Shown here: positions 8,120 through 16,420 of the stretch, one piece after another
How positions within the stretch are numbered: the stretch's first letter is position 1
Layout of the letters: each line of letters begins with the position of its first letter
Source of the DNA: an uncultured Ilyobacter sp.
GTDB lineage: Bacteria; Fusobacteriota; Fusobacteriia; Fusobacteriales; Fusobacteriaceae
NCBI RefSeq assembly: GCF_963668085.1
Contig: NZ_OY764059.1
Span: 1,240,001-1,304,000 of the forward strand
Direction of reading: 5' to 3'
DNA length: 64,000 nt
Program-made: the position numbers and the translations under genes
Notes under the pieces: model-generated
The model's input: only the letters and a program-made list of their open reading frames with translations
Databases searched by the model: none
What the model was told of the DNA's origin: nothing

Positions 8120-9157
8120 CTACACCCCTGATACTACTTTAGAAAATACGATAGCATCTGCATCATCCAAAACAGGAAGTGGAGCCGCTGCAAGTCTTAT
8201 CTTTTCAAGATCTGCATCTTCATCCACCCAATGCTTAGGAATTCTTTTTCCTATGTATATCTGTCTTGCCTTAGACTCTCCGGCTATTTGACTTATTGCA
8301 CCATAATGCAATGTCACACTCTTAGCCTTACAAGCTAAGACTCCACCATCTTCAAGGATACTTACCTCTTCACCGGCATCATTTGTGTACCAGTCTACAT
8401 AAGAATAAATATCCAAATTCAATTCAGGAATAGTTCCAAGATATGATGCACCGTCTCCTAGTCTTCTAGGCTGCACTCTGAGGACATTGCTTTCTGTATA
8501 TTTAAGTTTTTCTTTGACTTTTTCATGATCCATGAAGTATTTTTTAGCCTTTGGTGTCAGAATAATGGAGTCTATAAGAAGCCCAGTCTTTTTAAGAACA
8601 AGCATCTGCCATCTTTCCATATCAGCTAGAGGATCACTTCCAGTATCGTTCCATGCATCAGTTCCCAGAAGTTCTTCAAAGTTTTCTGGATCCGTACCGT
8701 AAGATATAGCCTCTCTCGATACTCCTTTTCCTTGAATGGCCATCTTACCAGTAGAAAGAAGCTCTCCAAGCATAAGGATTTCTTTTCTAGTTATAACGTC
8801 ATCAAGATCTGCAAGCTCAGATGCTATAGTATCCAAAGCCAAGTCTTGAGAGGTTACAGTATCTCCATATATTGTCTGTCCAAATTTCTGTTTGAAAAGT
8901 TCATTTGCATGAGCCACTCTAAAAGGCTTTACCATAGGCGGCTGATACTCATTTATTGAAAATTCTTCTTTCCCTAAAAATACACCAGGGAGATTAGGCC
9001 CTACAAAAGGAGTTATTTTTCTTTTGGATTTTCTTACATGTACTTCAAACTTTGTATTGCTGTGTTCTTTTGTCCCTTTAACTAAAAGGTTCCATAAAAA
9101 CGGATTTACCTTTTTAGATTGACTCAATGCTGCTATTAAAACTTTTAAATCGTACAT
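8120..9157 (-). CDS. Major capsid protein, lambda E family
   Basis: The 345-aa length and features match the phage major capsid protein E family: an N-terminal arm, the segment Phe-Arg-Val-Ala-His-Ala-Asn-Glu-Leu-Phe with Gly-Gln-Thr-Ile-Tyr-Gly, and a long helical spine region. The C-terminal region has a conserved Trp-Tyr-x-Asp-like segment (Val-Asp-Trp-Tyr-Thr-Asn-Asp) and a Gly-Gly-Val-Leu-Ala segment. It follows the decoration protein gene, as in lambda. It forms the icosahedral shell with the HK97 fold. The assignment is strong. Confidence 0.88.
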   Translation of the reverse strand: MYDLKVLIAALSQSKKVNPFLWNLLVKGTKEHSNTKFEVHVRKSKRKITPFVGPNLPGVFLGKEEFSINEYQPPMVKPFRVAHANELFKQKFGQTIYGDTVTSQDLALDTIASELADLDDVITRKEILMLGELLSTGKMAIQGKGVSREAISYGTDPENFEELLGTDAWNDTGSDPLADMERWQMLVLKKTGLLIDSIILTPKAKKYFMDHEKVKEKLKYTESNVLRVQPRRLGDGASYLGTIPELNLDIYSYVDWYTNDAGEEVSILEDGGVLACKAKSVTLHYGAISQIAGESKARQIYIGKRIPKHWVDEDADLEKIRLAAAPLPVLDDADAIVFSKVVSGV

Positions 9158-9167
9158 AATACCCCCT

Positions 9168-9494
9168 CTATCCTATAAATATTTGTAATTTTCTAGCATG
9201 ATCTACTACGTCAGAGATTGCGATACTTGGATCGACTATCAGTTTTTCAGAATTAAATTCTCCACTGAAATACGCCACTGCTTTTCCAGTCTCTGCCAAA
9301 GTAATTTCATCTGCCAATATACAATCCACACTTGCTACAGGATAATCAGTAACTCCCAATAAGTTGTATGCTCCATTTACTTTTCCGAGAAGCATACCCC
9401 TCTTCCATTCACCTGCAGGAAGCTCTACCTCGCCTGCTACTACAACTCCTTGGAGTCCGTTAAACAATTCATCTGGTTTTATTACTTCTCCCAT
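9168..9494 (-). CDS. Head decoration protein, lambda D family
   Basis: The 108-aa protein matches the small head decoration (HDPD) family, which forms trimers that lock the expanded capsid. The segment Ala-Gly-Glu-Val-Glu-Leu-Pro-Ala-Gly-Glu-Trp-Lys-Arg-Gly-Met-Leu-Leu is typical, and the usual Leu-x-Ile-Phe ending is close to the C-terminus. Gene order protease, D, E is exactly that of lambda. It is the expected size. Confidence 0.85.
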   Translation of the reverse strand: MGEVIKPDELFNGLQGVVVAGEVELPAGEWKRGMLLGKVNGAYNLLGVTDYPVASVDCILADEITLAETGKAVAYFSGEFNSEKLIVDPSIAISDVVDHARKLQIFIG

Positions 9495-9495
9495 T

Positions 9496-10578
9496 CTACT
9501 GCCCCCTCATTTTATTGATTTTTTCTACTATAGAATTGACCATTTTCTCATCCTTCTCATTTTTATTATTTTGAGGTGGAAGAGGTTTGATCTCTCCGCT
9601 TCTGCTAATTTTCTGCTCGTTTTCCAATTCAACAATTTCTCTATGAGCTTTAAAAGAATCTGATGTAACGATGTTATACGCTACTTTTTCAGCGGATTGT
9701 GGTTCTTCATACTTGGCTTTGTTTATCATGTCGATAGCTTCCTGATTGTGAGCCGGCACTGCATCTAGAGCCTTCATTCTGTTTCTTTCTTCCAATACTG
9801 CCTCTTCTCTGATCTTCTGATACAAATCTGGGTGGTCATTTCTGATAGTGTTTATATCCACGATATCCTCTCCTTTTGGTTTTTGATTTATTACAGGTTT
9901 TGCTTGTTTCTTAACGTTTCTTAGTTCACTTATCCTTGGCGGTAAAGCTCTTATACTGTTTGTAATCTCTCTTGTAAAAAGATTGTCTATATCATCATCA
10001 CTTATCGTTTCATAGGTCTCTATCTTGTCTATGAAACCATATTCCAATGCCTCTTCCGGAGTCATCCAGGTCTCTTCATTCATGAGATTGCTTATCACCT
10101 CTCTGGAAAGGTTGGATTGTGTCACATAGATATCTATAATATTCTCCTTGAGCTTATCCATAAGGTCCGCTGTCTTTCTCAGGTCCTTACTCTCGCCCCA
10201 TGCACCGCCATTCACATTATGGATCATAAGAGAAGCTCCAAGGCCCATACAGATATCGTCTCCTGCCATGGCAATATAGCTGGCTGCACTGGCTGCAACC
10301 CCATCTATATAAGTTGTTATCTTCACATTATTTGCCTTGGCATACCTTTTCAGCATGTTATATATGGCATGAGCTTCTGTGACGCTTCCTCCAGGAGAAT
10401 TTATACATAGATTTATAGATTCTGTATCCTTCAGTTCCTCCAGTTCTCTTGCAAAATCCGAAGCAGTTACTACAGTTTCATCCCACCATGAAAATTTTGT
10501 TATTTCTCCATAGATTCGAAGCTCTGTCCCCCTATTCTCTTTATTTCTAAACTCCCAATATTTCTTATTCTTATTCAC
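9496..10578 (-). CDS. ClpP-like head maturation protease with fused scaffold
   Basis: Residues 15-200 form a ClpP/S14-type protease fold. Asn-Ser-Pro-Gly-Gly-Ser-Val precedes the oxyanion region, the catalytic Ser is in Gly-Val-Ala-Ala-Ser-Ala-Ala-Ser near residue 97, and the His is in Met-Ile-His-Asn-Val near residue 120. Residues 230-360 are polar, charged and helical and end in a Met-Arg-Gly-Gln tail, as expected for an internal scaffold removed during maturation. This parallels lambda C with its internal scaffold Nu3. The gene overlaps the end of the portal gene by eight bases. Confidence 0.88.
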   Translation of the reverse strand: MNKNKKYWEFRNKENRGTELRIYGEITKFSWWDETVVTASDFARELEELKDTESINLCINSPGGSVTEAHAIYNMLKRYAKANNVKITTYIDGVAASAASYIAMAGDDICMGLGASLMIHNVNGGAWGESKDLRKTADLMDKLKENIIDIYVTQSNLSREVISNLMNEETWMTPEEALEYGFIDKIETYETISDDDIDNLFTREITNSIRALPPRISELRNVKKQAKPVINQKPKGEDIVDINTIRNDHPDLYQKIREEAVLEERNRMKALDAVPAHNQEAIDMINKAKYEEPQSAEKVAYNIVTSDSFKAHREIVELENEQKISRSGEIKPLPPQNNKNEKDEKMVNSIVEKINKMRGQ

Positions 10579-12106
10579 CAGTACCTCCTTCCGGGGTGTT
10601 CTCCCTGATATATTTGTCCTCTCTTAGCTTTTGAGTTATCACTTCATCAAAATCATATCCTTTCTCCTGAGAAATAATCTCCCTGTTGGTTATATTTAAA
10701 TCAAGAGCTATCTCACTTGCCCTCATCTCTTTAAATGGATCAATACTGATCTTATTAGGCCCTACCCAAGTTGCTCTGGAATACTCTTTTCTCATGATTT
10801 CATCATTGAAATATCCTGGAAGTTTTAGTTTCCCTTTGGCCACTTGCCCCAGGATAAACTCTTCATATATCGGCTGACAAAAATAATTAACCAGTATCTC
10901 CCTTACACTTAGAAATCTCCTCCAGGCTTCTTCCAAAGATGCCCTAGCTGCGGTGTAGCTGCTTGTAAAATGGTTTAGCATCACTTCTTTTGGCATCTCT
11001 ATACCTGAACCTATCTCTTCATAGATTGAGTCCACAAAAAGTTTATAATTGGCATTAGGTCTTCCTGGATTTGCTGAGTTTACTTTTTCTCCAGGTTTTA
11101 ATATGTTGATAGCTCCGTTTCCAAGTTCAATCTTCTCGCTTTCTTCTCGAAATGCACGTTCCTCTTCGTCTACTCCATACTGCCCGGGATCTATTTCTTC
11201 ATCTTCTACCCCCTGTTCTATAAATACTGTAAACATCCCACTGACTACAGCGGCCATCAGTTCTGCTTCACTATACCTTCCAATTTGTTTCAGACTCTCT
11301 ATTACCGGTGCAAGTAGTGGAACCCCTCTCCTCTGATCCGGTCTTTCCGGTTCAAATATATGAAGTATGTTTCTTCTTCCAAATTTGTTATATGCCTCCA
11401 CTCTTACTGTTTCTGTTACCGTTGCATCTCCAGGATGCTTATTTGCTATGTGATAGGCAGCTATTTCTCCATCTTCGTCTATTTCCACCCCTTCTTTTAT
11501 AGCCTCATCAAGGCTGCCTAAAGGGTTTTTGATTCTATCTGCCTCTATAACCTGGACACATAATTTATTCTTAACTCCTTTTCTTGCTTTGAGCTTAGGT
11601 ATGACAAATACATCTCCGTTCATAACCCAGCTCAGCATCACCAGTCCCTGAAGGACATAAAAGTTATGCATCCTCATTGCATCTGCATTTTGGGACTTGG
11701 CCCAGGCGTTAAACTCCCTTTTTAACTGTTTCTCTATCTTTCTTGCCTCTTCCTCACTTATTCCTAAGTTTTCAGAATTTAGATTTGGTTTAGGAACAAG
11801 GCCCTGACCCACCACACTGGTCCTGTATTTTTTCAAGATTCCTGCAGCTATAGGTACGCCCATGTACAATGACCTTGATCTCTGTCTTAGAAGTTCCAGG
11901 TTTTCAACTATGTCCTTATCAGGCCCTCCCTTTTTGGTAAAGAATGCTTTCAAGGCATTTTTTACCCTGCTGGCTCCTGATCTTCCATATCCTTGATCAT
12001 TATTATTAAAATTTCTATCCAACATAGATATCTGGACTCTTGCCTTAGTCCGCTTCAATGCCTTTTCAGGATTGAAATAAAATATTCCCTTGTCCATTAA
12101 GTTCAT
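10571..12106 (-). CDS. Phage portal protein, lambda B family
   Basis: The 511-aa product forms the dodecameric ring through which DNA enters the head. It matches the lambda portal family: Trp-Ala-Lys-Ser near residue 133, the Asn-Gly-Asp-Val-Phe-Val-Ile-Pro segment, Val-Ile-Glu-Ala-Asp-Arg-Ile and the Ala-Ala-Arg-Ala-Ser-Leu-Glu-Glu-Ala-Trp-Arg-Arg-Phe C-terminal signature. Length and position after the small W-like gene are standard. The C-terminus is acidic and Gly-rich. Confidence 0.92.
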   Translation of the reverse strand: MNLMDKGIFYFNPEKALKRTKARVQISMLDRNFNNNDQGYGRSGASRVKNALKAFFTKKGGPDKDIVENLELLRQRSRSLYMGVPIAAGILKKYRTSVVGQGLVPKPNLNSENLGISEEEARKIEKQLKREFNAWAKSQNADAMRMHNFYVLQGLVMLSWVMNGDVFVIPKLKARKGVKNKLCVQVIEADRIKNPLGSLDEAIKEGVEIDEDGEIAAYHIANKHPGDATVTETVRVEAYNKFGRRNILHIFEPERPDQRRGVPLLAPVIESLKQIGRYSEAELMAAVVSGMFTVFIEQGVEDEEIDPGQYGVDEEERAFREESEKIELGNGAINILKPGEKVNSANPGRPNANYKLFVDSIYEEIGSGIEMPKEVMLNHFTSSYTAARASLEEAWRRFLSVREILVNYFCQPIYEEFILGQVAKGKLKLPGYFNDEIMRKEYSRATWVGPNKISIDPFKEMRASEIALDLNITNREIISQEKGYDFDEVITQKLREDKYIRENTPEGGTGE

Positions 12107-12114
12107 ATGGCCCC

Positions 12115-12336
12115 CTATACATCTCTAGGTATTGCCCGAAAGCTCCGCCTTGTTTTTCCTTCAAGTATAGCCACTTGTCTTTTCCAGTAGTCTATCCTCT
12201 TCCCCACCTCTCTTATGTCAGCCCTTGTCAGCCTACGTCCGTTGTTTATCTCATATTCCTGACCGGCTACCGCTATAGCTTCCTCTGCATCCAGCCACAT
12301 TCGAAGTTTTTCTTTTGCTTCCTCTAACGTATACAT
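12115..12336 (-). CDS. Small head-completion protein, W-like (DUF6148 type)
   Basis: The 73-aa protein is all helical, with Tyr-Thr-Leu-Glu-Glu-Ala-Lys at the start, a Arg-Arg-Leu-Thr-Arg-Ala-Asp-Ile-Arg-Glu-Val segment and Ile-Asp-Tyr-Trp-Lys-Arg-Gln-Val-Ala. This is the pattern of the DUF6148 small phage proteins between terminase and portal. Lambda gpW lies at the same point and plugs the portal. Function is inferred from location. Confidence 0.72.
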   Translation of the reverse strand: MYTLEEAKEKLRMWLDAEEAIAVAGQEYEINNGRRLTRADIREVGKRIDYWKRQVAILEGKTRRSFRAIPRDV

Positions 12337-14148
12337 CTACTTGACCCCCTTACTTATCGATCTTTTAGGCCTGGCCTTGACTGTTTTATAGCTTCCTACC
12401 TCTTGACCTTTATTCAGCTCTCTTTCCTCAGCCAGTCTCTCCAGGTTTATCCTGAGAAGTGCAAAGGCTGCCGTTGCATAGTTACGAAGGTCCAAAGGTT
12501 CATTTCTCTCTCGAATCTTTTTCCATATTATTTTTCCGTCTTTTATATCTTTGGCCTCTGCTGTCAGCCCCATAAAATACTTAATGTCATAGTTCCTATT
12601 CAGATTGGATGGAAAATAACATGCTCCCGGACCGCTTTCTATCTTAAGTCTTGAGTAGACAAGATCTTTCAGTGCATTTACACCAAGGGGTATCAGATCT
12701 ATCATATTCTTCTTGTCTTTTCTGACCTTATTTATAATAGGGACCCCATCTCCACCACGTCCCTTTATTCCGTAGACTCTCAAAGTGTTCTGCCTGGGAG
12801 CTATAAAGTCATAGGTCCTCTTAGTATGATGTCCTCCTGTATCGATACAAGTGTTTATTATCTTGATTTTTTCTCCGTCTAGATATTTAAAGTCACGTTT
12901 TAGATACTCTTCCAGCTCATCCCAAACTTTGTCTTTGGCGGGATTACCTATAAACTTTTCATAGGCTATCCCATAGGATTTTTCCCCAAGGCCCCATCCA
13001 ACTACCTCTATTTCCAGTCTGTCATCCTGGACATCCACTCCGGCTGTAAGAATTAGTACATCATCTGGAACCTCTGCTGCATAAGGTATTCTTTTATCAA
13101 ATAAACTTTGATAATCAATAATATCTCCTGTTTCCTCTTCCCAGGTCTGCCCCATAGATGTATTGGTCCATGCCTTGAGTTTTTCAGTATCATTCTTGGA
13201 CTCATAAAAATCTTTCTTTATTTGCTCCCAAGTCTTAAAAGGTGAAGCCAGCTCATTAATATGAAATCCTTTGTGCCTGTTATCTGGCTCCTTCGCTATC
13301 CATTTGCCATTAAGCTGCTTCTTACTTTTCCACTCTCTTTCTCCATGAAGAGCTCCACAGTATTCACACTGCATTACTATCCCGTCTATTCCTTCACCCC
13401 ATTTGACTCTATCCCACTCCAGAGGCTGGTATTCTCCACAGCTTGGACATGGGAGGCACCATTTTTCTTGAGAAGATTTCAGATAAAGTTTTTCTATCTT
13501 GGAAATATTTTTGATAGTGGGAGTAGAAACCCTTATATGCTTTCTGTTCCAAAAAGTAGTTGTTCTTTTCTCTGCAAGTGTCAGGGGATCTCCCTCATCA
13601 CCTGCTGACTTTGGAAATCTATCAACCTCATCAGCAAGAATTATTCTTATCGGCCTTGAAGCCAGGGCACTTGGAGAATTTGCTCCGACAAAAGTTATAT
13701 GTCCTCCTGGAAACATTTTCTGCATAACCGTATTTCCAGAATCCCTACTCCTTGAATCCTTAACCAGCTTCTTTAACGAGGGAGTATCTCTTACCATAGG
13801 TGCTACCCTGTCTTTACTAAAAGTCTTGGCCATTTCCACTGTCGGCTGGACTACCATCATCGGACATGGGTCAAGGTGCATATATCTTCCTATTGCATTT
13901 AGAAGTATCTCCGTTTTACCTACTTGACTTGAGGTCATTACAGTTATCTCAAATACCAGGGGGTCTGTTATACATTCCATCATTTTTCTTTGATATGGTG
14001 CTCTGTCTGTATTCCATTTCCCCATTTCAGCAGATGATTCACTAGATAGATATCTATAGCTGTCAGACCATTGACTTATACTAAGAGAGAGTGGTGGTGC
14101 AAGGCCTTTTAATGAATTCCTAAATAGTTTCTTGGTCTTCTCCTGCAT
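12337..14148 (-). CDS. Terminase large subunit, GpA family
   Basis: The 603-aa protein is the packaging motor and cos nuclease. The ATP-binding segment Ser-Ser-Gln-Val-Gly-Lys-Thr-Glu is at residues 73-80, followed by a Walker B-like Ile-Ile-Leu-Ala-Asp-Glu-Val-Asp. A zinc finger with two Cys-x2-Cys pairs lies near residues 230-265. The C-terminal nuclease half has Thr-Ala-Gly-Val-Asp-Val-Gln-Asp and Cys-Ile-Asp-Thr-Gly-Gly-His-His. These are all hallmarks of lambda gpA. Its start overlaps the small-subunit-like gene by 29 bases. Confidence 0.93.
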   Translation of the reverse strand: MQEKTKKLFRNSLKGLAPPLSLSISQWSDSYRYLSSESSAEMGKWNTDRAPYQRKMMECITDPLVFEITVMTSSQVGKTEILLNAIGRYMHLDPCPMMVVQPTVEMAKTFSKDRVAPMVRDTPSLKKLVKDSRSRDSGNTVMQKMFPGGHITFVGANSPSALASRPIRIILADEVDRFPKSAGDEGDPLTLAEKRTTTFWNRKHIRVSTPTIKNISKIEKLYLKSSQEKWCLPCPSCGEYQPLEWDRVKWGEGIDGIVMQCEYCGALHGEREWKSKKQLNGKWIAKEPDNRHKGFHINELASPFKTWEQIKKDFYESKNDTEKLKAWTNTSMGQTWEEETGDIIDYQSLFDKRIPYAAEVPDDVLILTAGVDVQDDRLEIEVVGWGLGEKSYGIAYEKFIGNPAKDKVWDELEEYLKRDFKYLDGEKIKIINTCIDTGGHHTKRTYDFIAPRQNTLRVYGIKGRGGDGVPIINKVRKDKKNMIDLIPLGVNALKDLVYSRLKIESGPGACYFPSNLNRNYDIKYFMGLTAEAKDIKDGKIIWKKIRERNEPLDLRNYATAAFALLRINLERLAEERELNKGQEVGSYKTVKARPKRSISKGVK

Positions 14149-14599
14149 CTACTTCCTCCAATATCTCAAAGTTTTCATAGTCACTGAGGTCTCTCAAAAT
14201 ATCGTCTGTAAAATCTTTTAATACAGCCTCCACCTTGGTAATTTCCGTTTCTCCTGTTACTAGCCTGGCTCCCTTATTTGGAATAGAAAGAACCTTTGAT
14301 TTTATCCGGGAGGTCAGCTCACCAAGGAAGAGCTCTATATCCTCAGTCCGATGATAATCTTTTTTCAAGATCTCCAACTTAAATTGGGCTATCTCTGCCC
14401 TCACTTCAGCCAACTTATCTCTTTTGGCATTAAACTCCTCTACCTGTTTATCTCTGTATATCACATATAGATCAATGCACTTTAAGAAGTCATACACACC
14501 GTTTTTCATCCTAGCTTCTAGAAATATATCTCTGGCATATCGCTCTGAAATATTGAATTTTTTACTAAGAAATTTAATATCTGCTTGTATCTCTTGCAT
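14120..14599 (-). CDS. Terminase small subunit-like protein (Nu1 position)
   Basis: The 159-aa protein starts with a helix-turn-helix-like segment (Phe-Leu-Ser-Lys-Lys-Phe-Asn-Ile-Ser-Glu-Arg-Tyr-Ala-Arg-Asp). A long charged helix follows and the C-terminus is acidic. This matches the build of Nu1-like small terminase subunits: DNA-binding N-terminus, helical dimer region, and a C-terminal part contacting the large subunit. It lies between the cos-like GC-rich site and the large subunit, as Nu1 does in lambda. A second helix-turn-helix protein at 14722-15228 is the alternative small subunit. Confidence 0.65.
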   Translation of the reverse strand: MQEIQADIKFLSKKFNISERYARDIFLEARMKNGVYDFLKCIDLYVIYRDKQVEEFNAKRDKLAEVRAEIAQFKLEILKKDYHRTEDIELFLGELTSRIKSKVLSIPNKGARLVTGETEITKVEAVLKDFTDDILRDLSDYENFEILEEVDAGEDQETI

Positions 14600-14657
14600 T
14601 TTACTCCCCCAATATTTATTGGAATTTCTAATCGGAACTGGCTAAAAAAAGTTCTGT

Positions 14658-14695
14658 CACAAGGAAAAGCCCGCGCCTCGCCACCGCACAAGAAG
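14658..14695 (-). other. Putative cos site
   Basis: A GC-rich island in otherwise AT-rich phage DNA, core at 14669-14687. On the minus strand it reads GCGGTGGCGAGGCGCGGGC followed by TTTTCC. It resembles the lambda left-end and P2 cos sequences, which share runs such as GGCGAGGCG or GGCGGCGA next to CGCGGG and TTTTC. It lies just upstream of the Nu1-like gene, where lambda keeps cos. No protein is encoded across it. Confidence 0.55.
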
Positions 14696-14721
14696 CTGAA
14701 ACTCCACAGAAGGACCCAAAA

Positions 14722-15228
14722 CTAATCGTCCTCTGCATCACTGAGAAACATCACTCCTACACCATCCTTTATAGCTCTCTTTCCTACTTCATACTTGATC
14801 TGCCTGAGTTCATAGTCCACCTTCTCCATCGGAGTCTGGATGCTAAAGAGTTCCTTTGCCAGTTTGTACAGCTCTGATGTTGCCAGGATTCTGTTCTTGA
14901 GTGCTTCTTCATGAGCTTTGACTCTAGGCCTCTCTCCTGTTCTTTCCAGTTCCATCAAGTATGATAGGTTGGATTGATGCAGGTTTTGATAGTGGCCTAT
15001 TACCTGATCTCTCAGTTCTACTCTCTTGCTAATATCATCTTCGATGATTGCCTGCTGCAGTATTGATTTGCTTTTTCCTTTTTGCCATTGTTCCTTACTT
15101 GATATATTCCTTAGGGTTCCGTAGTTGACCATGTATTTTAGAGATAGGTCTATGAGATCTACTCCTGCTTCATAAGCCTTTTTTATATCTCTTTTTACTT
15201 CTGCAGATACCCTATTGTATTTAGCCAT
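14722..15228 (-). CDS. Helix-turn-helix phage protein, possible second terminase small subunit
   Basis: A 168-aa protein with an N-terminal helix-turn-helix (Val-Lys-Arg-Asp-Ile-Lys-Lys-Ala-Tyr-Glu-Ala-Gly-Val, then Ser-Leu-Lys-Tyr-Met-Val-Asn-Tyr-Gly-Thr-Leu-Arg). A long helical middle and an acidic end follow. The build resembles DUF1804/Mu gp27-type and other small terminase proteins. It lies on the other side of the cos-like site from the Nu1-like gene. Either it is the true cos-binding subunit or it serves in DNA-end selection. The ribosome site is AGGAGG before ATG. Confidence 0.6.
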   Translation of the reverse strand: MAKYNRVSAEVKRDIKKAYEAGVDLIDLSLKYMVNYGTLRNISSKEQWQKGKSKSILQQAIIEDDISKRVELRDQVIGHYQNLHQSNLSYLMELERTGERPRVKAHEEALKNRILATSELYKLAKELFSIQTPMEKVDYELRQIKYEVGKRAIKDGVGVMFLSDAEDD

Positions 15229-15397
15229 AACTTACCTCCTTTTATGTCACAAATATGTAACATAAGGGGTTAAACTTTCCACCTTGTTATTAAGGACTTT
15301 TAGATTTAATTTATTCATGCCATTCCCCCATTCTGACTTTTATATTTAAGGGTTTGAGAGAGATTCAATCATTTTTTATTTGCACCACTATTTGGGA

Positions 15398-16420
15398 TTA
15401 GTGGTGCAAAATTATATCCATCAAATAACTAAGTTTGTCTTTGTTATTTAGATGGATATATCTCTTCCTTATTCTCTCTATTTCTCTTCCTCGGTGTCTC
15501 TTATCGTACTTACTTACCAGGTCTATTAAGTATGAATAATCAAATATCCAGTAGCTTTCATCTAAATGCTTAAATACATTTCTCTCTATTGGCCTTCCCT
15601 TTTTTACAGCCAGTTTATTTCTCTCTCTAAAGGCCAAATAACCTCTCTCAAGATTTGGAACCAGCTCTTCTTCCAAGTATTTACATCCGTCTTTAAATAG
15701 TTTTTTTAAGCAGAGTTCTTTGAATATCTTATCTAGTATCTCACTGTCTTCCATTAAGAGTTCCAGTGTGTTGTCCCTGCCAAACTTACTGGCGTAATAC
15801 TTATATGATGAACTGGAAAGCCACCACTCTATCCGAAGCAGATCAAAGTCTAAGAGCCATTCTTTATTGACCTCTTTCCTTTTGTCGTAGGCTATCACCT
15901 TATGATTCTCCCATCCCCCATAGAGGGTAGAGTCTACGAATAGTTTTTGATATGATTCATTTAAGTTGAAATTTCCTATCTTTCTTAAATTAGGAATCCT
16001 AGTAAATAAAAGGGTTAATACTTCTTTGTATTCTTTAAAGGCTTTTTCAATGTTTATATTTATCTCTATTTCACTGACCTTGGCATTTGCAAGTTCTATA
16101 GTTATTCCTCGGGAATTTAGTTCCCCTACTAGCTTCTTTACTGCTTCTCTAAGCTCTGTTGCTCTTGCATTTGATATATTGTGACCATAGATAATCTTGT
16201 TCGGGTTAAACCTTAAGTATGAACCTTCTACCATTACCCCGGTTTCATAGAGTTTGATTGATTTCACTATGCTGAAGAGCTCTTCCCTCAGCTCAAACTT
16301 TTCTTCAATCCATCCCTGGCCTTCTGTAATAGTTGATTTTTTATTGGTTTCAACTTTTATTCCTGAAAGGACAAGTTTATCTATTCCTATCCTCGAGACT
16401 CGGCTCATATCCAGCTGCAT
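15398..16420 (-). CDS. Possible phage/plasmid replication initiator (gene II/X-like)
   Basis: A 340-aa protein with features seen in replication proteins of the gene II/X and Phage_CRI group: Tyr-Leu-Arg-Phe-Asn-Pro-Asn-Lys-Ile-Ile-Tyr-Gly-His-Asn near residue 70, Lys-Val-Ile-Ala-Tyr-Asp-Lys-Arg-Lys near residue 178, and Leu-Leu-Arg-Ile-Glu-Trp-Trp-Leu near residue 195. In that family these segments surround the DNA-nicking core. It ends immediately before the methyltransferase gene in the same operon. A rolling-circle-type initiator in the late region of a tailed phage would be unusual, and another phage enzyme is possible. The assignment is tentative. Confidence 0.4.
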   Translation of the reverse strand: MQLDMSRVSRIGIDKLVLSGIKVETNKKSTITEGQGWIEEKFELREELFSIVKSIKLYETGVMVEGSYLRFNPNKIIYGHNISNARATELREAVKKLVGELNSRGITIELANAKVSEIEININIEKAFKEYKEVLTLLFTRIPNLRKIGNFNLNESYQKLFVDSTLYGGWENHKVIAYDKRKEVNKEWLLDFDLLRIEWWLSSSSYKYYASKFGRDNTLELLMEDSEILDKIFKELCLKKLFKDGCKYLEEELVPNLERGYLAFRERNKLAVKKGRPIERNVFKHLDESYWIFDYSYLIDLVSKYDKRHRGREIERIRKRYIHLNNKDKLSYLMDIILHH

